From assembly GCF_000956505.1 (NCBI RefSeq), contig NZ_JYIX01000020.1, forward strand, positions 1 to 53,064: a stretch of DNA of 53,064 bases, read 5' to 3'. Both the position numbers and the translations under genes were made by a program. The DNA is from Microbacterium azadirachtae. GTDB lineage: Bacteria > Actinomycetota > Actinomycetes > Actinomycetales > Microbacteriaceae. Below are positions 34,122 through 43,530 of the stretch, piece by piece. Under the pieces are notes generated by a model. That model ran no database searches, was not told the DNA's origin, and saw nothing but the letters and a program-made list of their open reading frames with translations. Each line of letters opens with the position of its first letter. Within the stretch, counting starts at the first letter, position 1.

Positions 34122-34153
34122 CCGGACCCCCTCCGCGGGGGCGTCCGGTCACC
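34117..34153. terminator. Hairpin terminator between convergent genes
   Basis: Arms 34117-34131 and 34137-34153 pair with a single bulged C. It overlaps the fusion-gene stop codon and lies 27 bases before the end of the convergent SDR gene. Confidence 0.7.
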
Positions 34154-34179
34154 TCGCTCCAGCGAGCCCCGACCGCGTG

Positions 34180-34962
34180 TCACGCCTGCTGGGTGGGCAG
34201 CACCACGACCTGGCGCAGGTTGACGTTCGCCGGACGGGTCACGACGAAGTCCACGAGATCCGCGATGTCGTCCGCCGAGATCGCCTCGATCGCGTCGAAC
34301 ATCGAGGTGAGCTCCGCGCTCAGGCGCTCGTTGCCGATGTGCGTGCCGAGCTCCGTCTGCGTGAGCCCCGGTTCGATGTTCGTGACGCGCACGCCGAGGC
34401 GCGCGACCTCGGTGCGCTGCATGGCCGACAGCGTGGTCACCGCCGCCTTCGTCGCGGCATAGACCGCATAGTCCGGGAAGGTCACGTGCGCGGCGATCGA
34501 CGAGATGTTGACGATGTCCCGCGGCCCGCCACCGGCGCCTTGCAGCAGGTCGGGCAGCACCGCGCGCGTGATGCGGAGCAGCCCGGTGAGGTTCGTGTCG
34601 ATCATGCGGCCCCACTCGTCGGCGCGGCCGTCGGCGAGCGGATTGGGCAGCATCACGCCGGCGGAGTTGACGAGGATGTCGACCACGCCGAACTCGCGGT
34701 GGATCCGCGCGACGGCGGCGTCGATCTCGGACTCGGAGGTGATGTCCGCGGGAACGGCCAGGATCCGCCCTGCGGCATCGGATCCGGCGGCGGAGGCCGC
34801 AAGGGCCGTGAGGCGGTCCTCCCGGCGGCCGAGCGCTGCGACTGAGGCGCCGAGTGCGGCGAGATGCGCGGCGATCGCCGCACCCATGCCGCTGCCGGCT
34901 CCCGTGACGAGAGCGATGCGTCCGGACAGGGGAAGGGAGGGAGTGGAAGAAGAAGTGTTCAT
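34180..34962 (-). CDS. SDR-family oxidoreductase
   Basis: A 260-residue classical short-chain dehydrogenase: TGAGSGMG (20-27) for the cofactor, NSAG (99-102), Ser154/155 and the Tyr168/Lys172 catalytic pair. The NTNLTGLLRITRAVLP segment is typical of YdfG-like oxidoreductases acting on small alcohols or carbonyls. I chose the ATG at 34962, preceded by GGAGG; a longer frame contains residues that look like noncoding sequence. It is divergent from an MmyB-like regulator gene. That gene pair is common in actinobacteria, with the regulator controlling the SDR. Confidence 0.88.
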   Translation of the reverse strand: MNTSSSTPSLPLSGRIALVTGAGSGMGAAIAAHLAALGASVAALGRREDRLTALAASAAGSDAAGRILAVPADITSESEIDAAVARIHREFGVVDILVNSAGVMLPNPLADGRADEWGRMIDTNLTGLLRITRAVLPDLLQGAGGGPRDIVNISSIAAHVTFPDYAVYAATKAAVTTLSAMQRTEVARLGVRVTNIEPGLTQTELGTHIGNERLSAELTSMFDAIEAISADDIADLVDFVVTRPANVNLRQVVVLPTQQA

Positions 34963-35009
34963 GGCACCAGCCTCCGAGGAGGACTCCTCGGCGGGAACGT
35001 CCCGATGAA

Positions 35010-35024
35010 CCTGGGTCTGCCAGG
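35010..35024. promoter_or_regulatory. Inverted repeat operator candidate (CCTGG-N5-CCAGG)
   Basis: CCTGGGTCTGCCAGG lies in the gap between the divergent SDR gene and the XRE regulator. It is a plausible regulator site; the arms are short, so chance occurrence in GC-rich DNA is possible. Confidence 0.35.
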
Positions 35025-35062
35025 ACCACCCTCGTGCGGGGCGCAGCGGCGATACTGAGACG

Positions 35063-35950
35063 ATGACATCGGAGATCGGCGAGTTCCTCCGCGCGAAGCG
35101 CGAACGGGTCGCACCCGAGGAACGCGGTCTGCCCGCAGGCGGCGGGCGACGCGTGCCGGGCCTCCGACGCGAAGAGGTCGCGCTGCTGGCGGGCATCAGC
35201 CCCGACTACTACGTGCGTCTGGAGCAGGGGAGGGCGCGGGCTGCGTCGGACCAGGTGCTCGACGCGATCTCCCGGGTGCTGAGCCTGGACGACGTCGAGC
35301 GCGACCACCTCCGCGTGCTCGCCCGGCCCGCGGCCCCGCTCCGGGCGCCCCGGCCGTCCGCCACCCCCGGTGCTCGTCCCGGTGTGAGGGCGCTGCTGGA
35401 CGCGATGCCTCAGGTCCCCGCGTTCGTGCTGGGGCCGGCCATGGACGTGCTCGCCGTGAACCTGCTCGGCGACGCCCTCATCGCGCTCCCCGACGGGCCG
35501 CGCAACATGGCCCGTCATGTGTTCCTGGATCCGACTTCATCCGCCTACTACCCCGAATGGGAGAAGGTCGCCCGCGAGACCGCGGCCCATCTGCGTCGGA
35601 TGGCGGCGCTGCTCCCGGACGCCCCGGAGATCGCCTCGCTGATCGGCGAGCTCACCATCGGCAGCGACGAGTTCGTGCGCGCGTGGGCGCGGCAGGAGGT
35701 CGTCGTGAAGACCCACGGCCACAAGCTCGTCGATCACCCCGAGATCGGGCGGCTCTCGCTCGATTACGAGACGCTCGCCCTTCCCGACGAGCCGGCGCTC
35801 ATGCTCGTGACCTACACGGCCGCGGACGAGAAGACCGCCGATGCGTTGCGCACGCTGGGATCCTGGGCCGCGAGCGGTGCGGCCGCGGGCGCCGTCGATC
35901 GCTCGTCGCGCACTCTGGGTGCTGACCGCGCCTCTGCGGCCGAGCGCTGA
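35063..35950 (+). CDS. XRE-family regulator with MmyB-like ligand-binding domain
   Basis: A 295-residue protein. The N-terminal helix-turn-helix (about 5-75) contains PGLRREEVALLAGISPDYYVRLEQGR, characteristic of the MmyB/MLTR group. The C-terminal region (about 105-265) has MDVLAVNLLGDALI and the HPEIGRLSLDYETL segment of the MLTR ligand-binding domain, which binds fatty acids or similar hydrophobic ligands in characterised members. It lies divergent to an SDR gene, the usual target. GATACT (35051-35056) ends 6 bases before the ATG with no ribosome-binding site, so a leaderless mRNA is likely. Confidence 0.92.
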   Translation: MTSEIGEFLRAKRERVAPEERGLPAGGGRRVPGLRREEVALLAGISPDYYVRLEQGRARAASDQVLDAISRVLSLDDVERDHLRVLARPAAPLRAPRPSATPGARPGVRALLDAMPQVPAFVLGPAMDVLAVNLLGDALIALPDGPRNMARHVFLDPTSSAYYPEWEKVARETAAHLRRMAALLPDAPEIASLIGELTIGSDEFVRAWARQEVVVKTHGHKLVDHPEIGRLSLDYETLALPDEPALMLVTYTAADEKTADALRTLGSWAASGAAAGAVDRSSRTLGADRASAAER

Positions 35951-35964
35951 CCGCACCGAAATGC

Positions 35965-36000
35965 GAAGCGCCGGCCCGCACGAGGCGGGACCGGCGCTTC
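35965..36000. terminator. Bidirectional hairpin terminator
   Basis: Arms 35965-35979 and 35985-36000 pair through 15 base pairs with one bulged A and a 5-base loop. It lies between the convergent XRE regulator and gdhA genes. CTGTTGCGG follows on the plus strand. Confidence 0.75.
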
Positions 36001-36018
36001 CTGTTGCGGCGGTGCGCC

Positions 36019-37479
<1,461 letters not shown>

Positions 37480-37533
37480 ACCCGCACCACGGCGCGCCCC
37501 GCGCTGTGCGACGGTGGCAGCGAGAAGGGCAGG

Positions 37534-40206
37534 TCAGCCCGTGTTCTGCAGGCCGGCGGCCACCCCGCTGACGGAGAGCAGCAGCAGGCGCTGCAGCTCG
37601 GGATCCGGCGCCGGAGCGGACTCGTCGGCGTCGCGGAGGCCGCGCAGAGCCCGCAGCTGGAGCAGCGAGAGCGCATCCACGTAGGGGCTCCGCATCGCGA
37701 CCGCGCGCTGCAGGATCGGCTTGTTCTCCAGCAGCCGCTCGCCTCCGGTGAGGCGGATCACCCAGGAGCGGGTGAGGTCCATCTCCTCGAGCACGAGCCC
37801 GGCGAGGTCGTCGCGGTCGCCGAGGCCGAGGTAGCGCCGTGCGATGCGCGGATCCGTCTTCGCGAGGCTCATCGCCACGTTGTCGACCATCGTGCGCAGC
37901 AGCGGCCATTCCCGGTACGCGGTGCGCAGCAGCTCCTCGTCGCCGACGGCTTCGAGCGCCGTGCCGAGACCGAACCAGCCGGCGAGGTTGATCCTGGCCT
38001 GCGTCCACGCGAACACCCACGGGATCGCTCTGAGGTCCTCGAGGGACTCGACCGAGAGCCCGCGGCGGGCGGGTCGCGAGCCGAGGGCCAGCAGACCGAC
38101 CTCCTCCATGGGCGTGACGGTGGCGAACCAGGGCGCGAAGCCGTCCGCCTTCACGAGCGAGAAGAAGCGATCGCGGGAGGCGCGATCCATGGTCGAGGCG
38201 ACCTCGGCGAACCGCGCCGCGGCGGCGCTGTTGCGCTGCTCGACCCCGGGGGAGGAGGCGAGCAGGGTCGCCGCCGTCACCTGGTCGATGTGCCGCATCG
38301 CGATCGCGGGCTCGCCGTAGCGCGCGAAGATGACCTCGCCCTGCTCGGTGAGCTTGAACCGGCCGTCCACGGAGTGCGGCGGCTGGGCGAGGATCGCCGA
38401 GTTCGCAGGTCCGCCGCCGCGCCCGAGGGCGCCGCCGCGGCCGTGGAACAGGGTGAGCTCGATGCCCTCGCGCTGCGCCCAGGCGGCGATCTCGGCCTGC
38501 GCCTCGTACAGGGCGAGGTTCGCGGCGACGGGGCCGACGTCCTTCGAGGAGTCCGAGTAGCCGAGCATGACCTCGAGGCGCCGGCCGGTCGCGGCGAGGC
38601 GTGCTGCGAAGGCCGGGTGCGTGACGATCTCGGCGAGGATCCCCGCCGCCGCCTGCAGATCGGCGAACGTCTCGAACAGCGGCACCACGTCGAGCACGGG
38701 CCCGTCGTCGGCGCACGCGTACTGCGCGAGCCGGTGCACGTTCGCGAGGTCCTGGGCGGACTGCGTGAACGAGACGACGTAGCGCCCCGCCGCGCGCGGG
38801 CCGTAGGTGCGCTGGATCTCCCGGACGGCGCGGAAGACCGCGAGCACTTCCTCGGTCTCGGCGCTGAGGGATCCGGATCCGCTCTCGGCCGCGTCCAGCT
38901 CCGCCAGCGCGCGGGCGTGCACCTGCGAGTGCTGGCGCACCTCGAGCTCGGCGAGGTGGAAGCCGTAGGTCTGCACCTGCCAGATGAGGTGCTGCACGCC
39001 GCCGAACGCGTGCCGGTGCGCCCCGGCGGCCTCGAGCGACGACTGCACGGTGCGGAGGTCCCCGAGCAGCTGCTCGGGATCCGTGTAGCCGCCGTCGTCG
39101 CCGCGACGGGTGACCCCGACCCGGTGGGCGAGCAGCAGCAGGATCCGCCGGTGCGGCTCCGAGGGGGAGCGGGTGGCGACCTCGTGGGCGACGTCGGGGT
39201 GGGCGGCCTGCAGCTCTTCCCACAGCGCGGTCGCCTCGGCCGAGGGCGGCGTGCCCTCGGCGTCGAGGGTGAGGGTGCGTCCGATCCGCTCCAGCGCCCG
39301 CTCGAGTCCGCGCAGGACGTGGTCGGCCGCGATCGCCGCGGCTTCGCGGGTCACCGCGGCGGTCACGAACGGGTTGCCGTCGCGGTCGCCGCCGACCCAG
39401 GTGCCGACGCGCACGAAGGCGGGCACGATGGGGGCGGAGGATCCGGAGTCCTCGCCGCGCAGCACGTCGTCGATGCGGCGGTACACGTGCGGCACGGTCG
39501 TGAACAGCGTCTCGTCGAAGACGCTCATGACGGTGCGCACCTCGTCGGTCGGAGCCGGCTTCTGCGCGCGCAGCGGAGCGGTGCGCCAGAGGGTGTCGAC
39601 CTCTTCCAGCATGCGCCGGCGGGCGCGGTGGGCCTCGGGGGCGCCCTCGGCCGCGGCGTCGTGCGCGCTCAGCAGCTCGGCGAGGCGCCGGATGCTCGAG
39701 GACACCGCGCGGCGTCGCGCCTCGGTGGGGTGCGCCGTGAACACCGGGTGGAACCGCAGAGCGCCCAGCCGGCGGCGGGCCTCCTCCTCGCCGACCTCGG
39801 CGCTCAGCTGCGCGAAGGCTCCGGCGACCGTGTCGGTGGAGGTGGGGTCGTCGCCGCGCTCGCGGAGAACGCGCACGCGCTGATGCTCCTCGGCGAGGTT
39901 CACGAGGTGGAAGTAGGCGGTGAAGGCCTTGGCCACCTCGTCTGCGCGCTGCACCGAGAACTCCTCGGCGATGCGGGTCGCGCGATCGAAGGCCTCGGCG
40001 GACTCGTCGGTGTAGGCCTCGATCGTGGCCTGGCGCAGGCGCTCGACGTCGTCGAACAGGTCGTCGCCGCCGGATTCGCGCAGCACCTGGCCGAGCAGCG
40101 CGCCGAGCATGCGCACGTCGGCGCGCATCGCCTCGGGCAGCTCGCGCCCTGCCTCGAACCGGCCGACGATGCGGATGGCTTCGGTATGGGTTGTGTCGGG
40201 GGTCAC
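37534..40206 (-). CDS. ppc: Phosphoenolpyruvate carboxylase
   Basis: An 890-residue enzyme making oxaloacetate from phosphoenolpyruvate and bicarbonate, an anaplerotic reaction. The catalytic histidine is in VFTAHPTEARRRA (about 138), the catalytic Lys/Arg region is GYSDSSKDVG, and the glycine-rich FHGRGGALGRGGGP loop is complete. The C-terminus ends SVSGVAAGLQNTG, the usual ending. The GTG at 40206 has TACGCT (40213-40218) ending 6 bases upstream, so it is probably leaderless; the frame continues upstream to 41115 without protein-like sequence. Position next to gdhA links carbon supply to glutamate synthesis. Confidence 0.96.
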   Translation of the reverse strand: MTPDTTHTEAIRIVGRFEAGRELPEAMRADVRMLGALLGQVLRESGGDDLFDDVERLRQATIEAYTDESAEAFDRATRIAEEFSVQRADEVAKAFTAYFHLVNLAEEHQRVRVLRERGDDPTSTDTVAGAFAQLSAEVGEEEARRRLGALRFHPVFTAHPTEARRRAVSSSIRRLAELLSAHDAAAEGAPEAHRARRRMLEEVDTLWRTAPLRAQKPAPTDEVRTVMSVFDETLFTTVPHVYRRIDDVLRGEDSGSSAPIVPAFVRVGTWVGGDRDGNPFVTAAVTREAAAIAADHVLRGLERALERIGRTLTLDAEGTPPSAEATALWEELQAAHPDVAHEVATRSPSEPHRRILLLLAHRVGVTRRGDDGGYTDPEQLLGDLRTVQSSLEAAGAHRHAFGGVQHLIWQVQTYGFHLAELEVRQHSQVHARALAELDAAESGSGSLSAETEEVLAVFRAVREIQRTYGPRAAGRYVVSFTQSAQDLANVHRLAQYACADDGPVLDVVPLFETFADLQAAAGILAEIVTHPAFAARLAATGRRLEVMLGYSDSSKDVGPVAANLALYEAQAEIAAWAQREGIELTLFHGRGGALGRGGGPANSAILAQPPHSVDGRFKLTEQGEVIFARYGEPAIAMRHIDQVTAATLLASSPGVEQRNSAAAARFAEVASTMDRASRDRFFSLVKADGFAPWFATVTPMEEVGLLALGSRPARRGLSVESLEDLRAIPWVFAWTQARINLAGWFGLGTALEAVGDEELLRTAYREWPLLRTMVDNVAMSLAKTDPRIARRYLGLGDRDDLAGLVLEEMDLTRSWVIRLTGGERLLENKPILQRAVAMRSPYVDALSLLQLRALRGLRDADESAPAPDPELQRLLLLSVSGVAAGLQNTG

Positions 40207-40212
40207 GGTTCG

Positions 40213-40218
40213 AGCGTA
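40213..40218 (-). promoter_or_regulatory. -10 box of ppc (leaderless layout)
   Basis: TACGCT on the minus strand ends 6 bases before the GTG start of ppc. The hexamer and spacing are identical to those before 30491. Confidence 0.55.
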
Positions 40219-40303
40219 AACCGACCCGGCCCACCCGACGACCGCGTGACGCCCCGCTCCGTCCGTCCGTCCGTCTCGCCTCGTCCTCGCCTCGCCCCAT
40301 GAC

Positions 40304-40374
40304 CGCGAGACTCCAACTCCGCGACGAGACTGCGGTCCTGGCGCGCAGTCTCGTCGCGGAGTTGGAGTCTCGCG
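40304..40374. repeat. Perfect 31-bp inverted repeat between ppc and nhaA
   Basis: Arms 40304-40334 and 40344-40374 are exact complements with a 9-base loop. Each arm contains CGAGACT twice (once per half in matching orientation). Unlike the other palindromes, it lies between two divergent genes, where a terminator is not expected. Just upstream (40275-40295) are several CTCGC/CTCGT pentamers and TCCG repeats. The element type is unknown; a dispersed palindrome or a protein-binding site is possible. Confidence 0.88.
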
Positions 40375-40417
40375 GAAGTAGGGGGCGCTTGTGAGGGGGC
40401 GCGATACGGTGGAGGGG

Positions 40418-41635
40418 ATGAGCCGCACGAGTCGCCTTCTGAGATCACCGCAGTTCCCCGCGATCCTGCTGCTGGCGACGGCGGGGCTGGGGCTGCTCCT
40501 CGCGAACCTTCCCACGCACGACGCGATCGCGGGCCTCCTCGGCGCGCATCTCGGGGTTCCCGGCACGGCCCTCGACCTCTCGGTCTCCCACTGGGTCTCG
40601 GACGGGGTGCTCGCGATCTTCTTCTTCGTCGTGGCGCTCGAACTCCAGTACGAGCTCACCCGCGGCGAGCTGAACAGCGTGCGCGTGGCGATCCAGCCCG
40701 CGATCGCCGCCGCGGGCGGCATCCTCGTGCCGATCGCCCTGTACCTCTGGATCGCCGGCTCCGATGCGAGTTCGATCGGCTGGCCGATCCCGACCGCGAC
40801 CGACATCGCCTTCGCACTCGGCGTGCTCGCGGTGTTCGGGCGCGGTCTGCCCTCCGCGGTCCGCGCGTTCCTGCTGGCGCTCGCGATCCTCGACGACATC
40901 GTCGGGATCGTGTTCATCGCCGTGCTGTTCGCGCATGGACTGAACCTGCTGCTGCTCGGACTGGGCGTGCTCGCGGTCATCGTCTTCGCCGTGCTGAGCC
41001 GGCAGCTGCGGGGGCGCGCGACCCCGGTCATCGCCGTGCTGATGGTGATCGTCGGCCTCGTCGCCTGGGGGCTGTTCGCCGCCTCGGGCGTGCACGCCAC
41101 GATCGCGGGCGTCATGCTGGGCCTGGTGATGGCGCCGCGGGCGGCGGATCCGACCCGTCACGCGCTGGAGCCCTGGGTCAACGGCCTGGTGCTGCCCCTG
41201 TTCGCCTTCGTGGCGGCGTTCGTGGTCATCCCGCAGGTGCCGCTCGAGGAACTGTCGCCGGCGTTCTTCGCGATCCTCGTGGCGCTGCCAGTCGGCAAGC
41301 TGGTCGGCATCGGCGCGTTCGGCGCCCTCGCGCAGATGATCCGCCCACGGGGGGCGCCGCCGGCGATCCGCTTCCCCGACGTGCTCGCGGCCGGCGCCCT
41401 GGGCGGCATCGGATTCACGGTCTCGCTGCTGCTCGCGAACCTGGCGTTCGCCGGGGATGCCGCGGTGCGGGACCAGGCGATCCTCGCCGTGCTGGTCGGA
41501 TCGGTGATCGCGCTGATCGTGGCGGCCGCGCTGGTCTCCTGGCGGGCGAAGGTGCATCGCGCCCTCGGCGATGCGGAGGACGACGAGCCGGCCGACGAGT
41601 CGGACGAAGAGGAGACGTACGGGCATGAACGCTGA
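40418..41635 (+). CDS. nhaA: Na+/H+ antiporter NhaA
   Basis: A 405-residue membrane antiporter with about 12 helices. The functional residues align with E. coli NhaA at a constant offset: Asp129 in TATDIAFALG, Asp159-Asp160 in AILDDIVGI and a lysine in LPVGKLVGI. It exports sodium in exchange for protons. The C-terminal 25 residues are very acidic (DAEDDEPADESDEEE). I chose the ATG at 40418; TACGGT (40405-40410) ends 7 bases before it, and GGAGG is too close to act as a normal ribosome-binding site. It overlaps mazG by 11 bases. Confidence 0.95.
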   Translation: MSRTSRLLRSPQFPAILLLATAGLGLLLANLPTHDAIAGLLGAHLGVPGTALDLSVSHWVSDGVLAIFFFVVALELQYELTRGELNSVRVAIQPAIAAAGGILVPIALYLWIAGSDASSIGWPIPTATDIAFALGVLAVFGRGLPSAVRAFLLALAILDDIVGIVFIAVLFAHGLNLLLLGLGVLAVIVFAVLSRQLRGRATPVIAVLMVIVGLVAWGLFAASGVHATIAGVMLGLVMAPRAADPTRHALEPWVNGLVLPLFAFVAAFVVIPQVPLEELSPAFFAILVALPVGKLVGIGAFGALAQMIRPRGAPPAIRFPDVLAAGALGGIGFTVSLLLANLAFAGDAAVRDQAILAVLVGSVIALIVAAALVSWRAKVHRALGDAEDDEPADESDEEETYGHER

Positions 41636-42335
41636 GCAGGATCCCGAGACGGACCCGCTCCGGGCGGCCGCGGAGGTCATGCGGCAGGTGCGGGAGCGGT
41701 GCGTGTGGTCGCAGGCGATGACCCACCGCGAGCTCGTGCCGTACCTCGTCGAGGAGTCGGCCGAGCTCATCGACGCCGTCGAGCGCGACGACCGTGCGGA
41801 ACTGCGCGAGGAGCTCGGCGACCTGCTCTGGCAGGTGCTGTTCCATGCGGCGATCGCGGCGCAGGATCCGGAGGATCCGTTCGACATCGACGACGTCGCC
41901 CGTACCCTGACCGAGAAGATGACCCGGCGCCACCCGCACGTGTTCGGCGACGCGATCGCCCGCACGCCGGAGGAGGTGCTGGTGCACTGGAACGCCGCGA
42001 AGGCGGCGGAGAAGCACGAGCGCCGCAGTGTGCTGGACGGCATCCCGCCGGGCATGCCCGCGCTCGCCCGCGCACAGAAGATCCTGGGCCGCGCTGCGAA
42101 GGCGGGCGTCGAGGTCTCGGAGGATCCCGCCGTCGAGGCCGGCGAGGAGGCGCTGCCGGCGATCGTCGGTCCCACTCCGGCGCCCGTCGCGGAGTCCGTC
42201 CCGCTCACCGAGGCGGAGCTCGGCGATCAGTTGCTCGCCCTCGTCGTCACGGCTCGCACTCACGGCTGGGATGCCGAACGCGCGCTGCGCGAGCGCATCA
42301 GGCTCCTCGAGGACGAAGTGCGTACCGCTGAGTGA
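41625..42335 (+). CDS. mazG: MazG nucleotide pyrophosphohydrolase
   Basis: A 236-residue all-alpha NTP pyrophosphohydrolase. The metal-binding set is present: Glu43, Glu44 and Glu47 in LVEESAELI, plus Glu62-Glu63 and Asp66 in REELGDLLWQ. The N-terminal MazG domain (about 10-115) is intact, followed by VHWNAAKAAEK. The C-terminal third has a Pro/Val/Ala linker and a second, short helical part without a second clear metal site. It cleaves noncanonical or stress-related nucleoside triphosphates. The start overlaps nhaA, with GAGGAG 9 bases upstream. Confidence 0.93.
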   Translation: MNAEQDPETDPLRAAAEVMRQVRERCVWSQAMTHRELVPYLVEESAELIDAVERDDRAELREELGDLLWQVLFHAAIAAQDPEDPFDIDDVARTLTEKMTRRHPHVFGDAIARTPEEVLVHWNAAKAAEKHERRSVLDGIPPGMPALARAQKILGRAAKAGVEVSEDPAVEAGEEALPAIVGPTPAPVAESVPLTEAELGDQLLALVVTARTHGWDAERALRERIRLLEDEVRTAE

Positions 42336-42337
42336 GT

Positions 42338-42372
42338 GGGGGCGGCACGGCGGATCCGCACGCACCGCCCCC
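42338..42372. terminator. Hairpin terminator between convergent genes
   Basis: GGGGGCGG at 42338-42345 pairs with CCGCCCCC at 42365-42372, between mazG and the convergent histidine-phosphatase-like gene. The stem is short and the loop long, so it is a weaker candidate than the others. Confidence 0.45.
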
Positions 42373-42380
42373 TGGTCTCG

Positions 42381-43232
42381 TCAGCCGATCGCTGCGCCGG
42401 TCTCGACGTAGCTGAGGTCGTTGACGCTCTTCACCGTCCAGGTCCCCTTGCGATACTCGAGCTGACTGACCGAACCGTTCTTGATGCCGCCGATGAAGGC
42501 GGGCAGATCGTCGGTCAGCGTGGACAGCCCGCACATGATCGAGATCCCGCTCGACACGACGAGGACGTTGCCGCCGCCATCGGCGCTCTGCTTCTCGGCG
42601 ATCTCGGTCAACGCGCCGAACATGCGCTCGGCGACCTGATCGCAGGTCTCGGCGGTCAGCTCGGGCTTCGCGTTCATGGTCGCGATCGTGTCCAGGGACT
42701 TCAGGAAGTCGTAGTCGGGCGATGCCTTGAGGGCAGCCTCGTCCGCGAAACCAGAGCGCTCAGCCACGTTCTGCCACAGCACGGTGCCCAATTCCCCTTC
42801 CCATGAGCCGAAGGCCATCTCGCGGAGCCCGGGCATCCGCACAGGTGTCAGATCCGACTTCATCCCCGCCAGCGCTCCTGTGGCCGTGGCGTAGTGACGC
42901 AGCATGTCTCCCGAGTACGCCGAGGCGAACGAGACGTCCTTGGCGGCGAGCCCTTCGCCGAGGTCCGTCGCGGTCTGCTCGCCCGCGGAGATCAAGGGGG
43001 AGTCGATCCACCCCTGCACGCGTTCGGTGAGATTGAGCATCGTCTTCCCGTGGCGGGTCAGGTAGATCTGCACGACGCCGTCCGACTTCTTGGTCGCGGG
43101 CGGTGTGGTCTGCGTCGCCGATGGCGCGCACGCGACCAACGAGATCGCCGTTGCCGTCGCGACGCCCGCGGCCAGCGCGGAACGGATGAGGCGGTGGGCC
43201 CGCGCACGGCGCGGATTCGAGAGGGACATCAT
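42381..43232 (-). CDS. Secreted lipoprotein of the histidine phosphatase (phosphoglycerate mutase-like) superfamily, second histidine lost
   Basis: A 283-residue protein with a signal peptide and lipobox SLVAC (Cys35), so it is anchored on the outer face of the membrane. The nucleophile motif LTRHGKT (Arg60-His61-Gly62) and the EMAFGSWEG segment are normal. The second catalytic histidine, usually in VVSHG, is replaced: the sequence reads VVSSG with Ser228. Activity may be altered or lost. AAGGAG lies 4 bases before the first of two ATGs. It is divergent from hisS, sharing an AT-rich gap. No substrate is predictable. Confidence 0.85.
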   Translation of the reverse strand: MMSLSNPRRARAHRLIRSALAAGVATATAISLVACAPSATQTTPPATKKSDGVVQIYLTRHGKTMLNLTERVQGWIDSPLISAGEQTATDLGEGLAAKDVSFASAYSGDMLRHYATATGALAGMKSDLTPVRMPGLREMAFGSWEGELGTVLWQNVAERSGFADEAALKASPDYDFLKSLDTIATMNAKPELTAETCDQVAERMFGALTEIAEKQSADGGGNVLVVSSGISIMCGLSTLTDDLPAFIGGIKNGSVSQLEYRKGTWTVKSVNDLSYVETGAAIG

Positions 43233-43375
43233 TGTCTCCTTGGTGAGAGGGGTGATCGATCAGCCGCGTGGATGCGGATGCCGGATTTCTGCAGTTCTTC
43301 CTCCGGAAGTCGTCATCGGCTTCCGGAGGCGCGGAACGAAGGCCCCAGATTCCGCGTCCCGAAGCTATCAGCCTT

Positions 43376-43416
43376 TGGTTTATGAGTAAACAGGTATAGA
43401 TCTAAACAAAACCACG
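43376..43416. promoter_or_regulatory. AT-rich island with inverted repeat
   Basis: This 41-base stretch is much richer in A and T than its surroundings and holds GTTTA-TGAG-TAAAC (43378-43391) and a third TAAAC half-site near 43402. It is in the gap between the phosphatase-like gene and hisS, and may hold their promoters and a regulator site. No single -10/-35 pair is compelling. Confidence 0.45.
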
Positions 43417-43518
43417 TGACGATGACCGCCGTTCCGCGGGAACCGATGGAAGCGGGCGTTGCCGGTCGAGGACGAGGTCCGCGCGGCGGAGGGATCCGAG
43501 CCCACCTGACGGACCTGG

Positions 43519-43524
43519 AAGAAT
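43519..43524 (+). promoter_or_regulatory. -10 candidate for hisS (leaderless layout)
   Basis: AAGAAT ends 6 bases before the GTG start at 43531. It departs from consensus at the first base. No ribosome-binding site separates it from the GTG. Confidence 0.45.
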
Positions 43525-43530
43525 GGATCC

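Noticed and set aside
38290..40302. A 670-residue open frame on the plus strand across ppc
   Set aside because: It is antisense to a clear PEP carboxylase and has a repetitive shadow composition.
40207..41115. An N-terminal extension of ppc to 41115
   Set aside because: The added residues look like translated antisense nhaA sequence and the family start fits the GTG at 40206.
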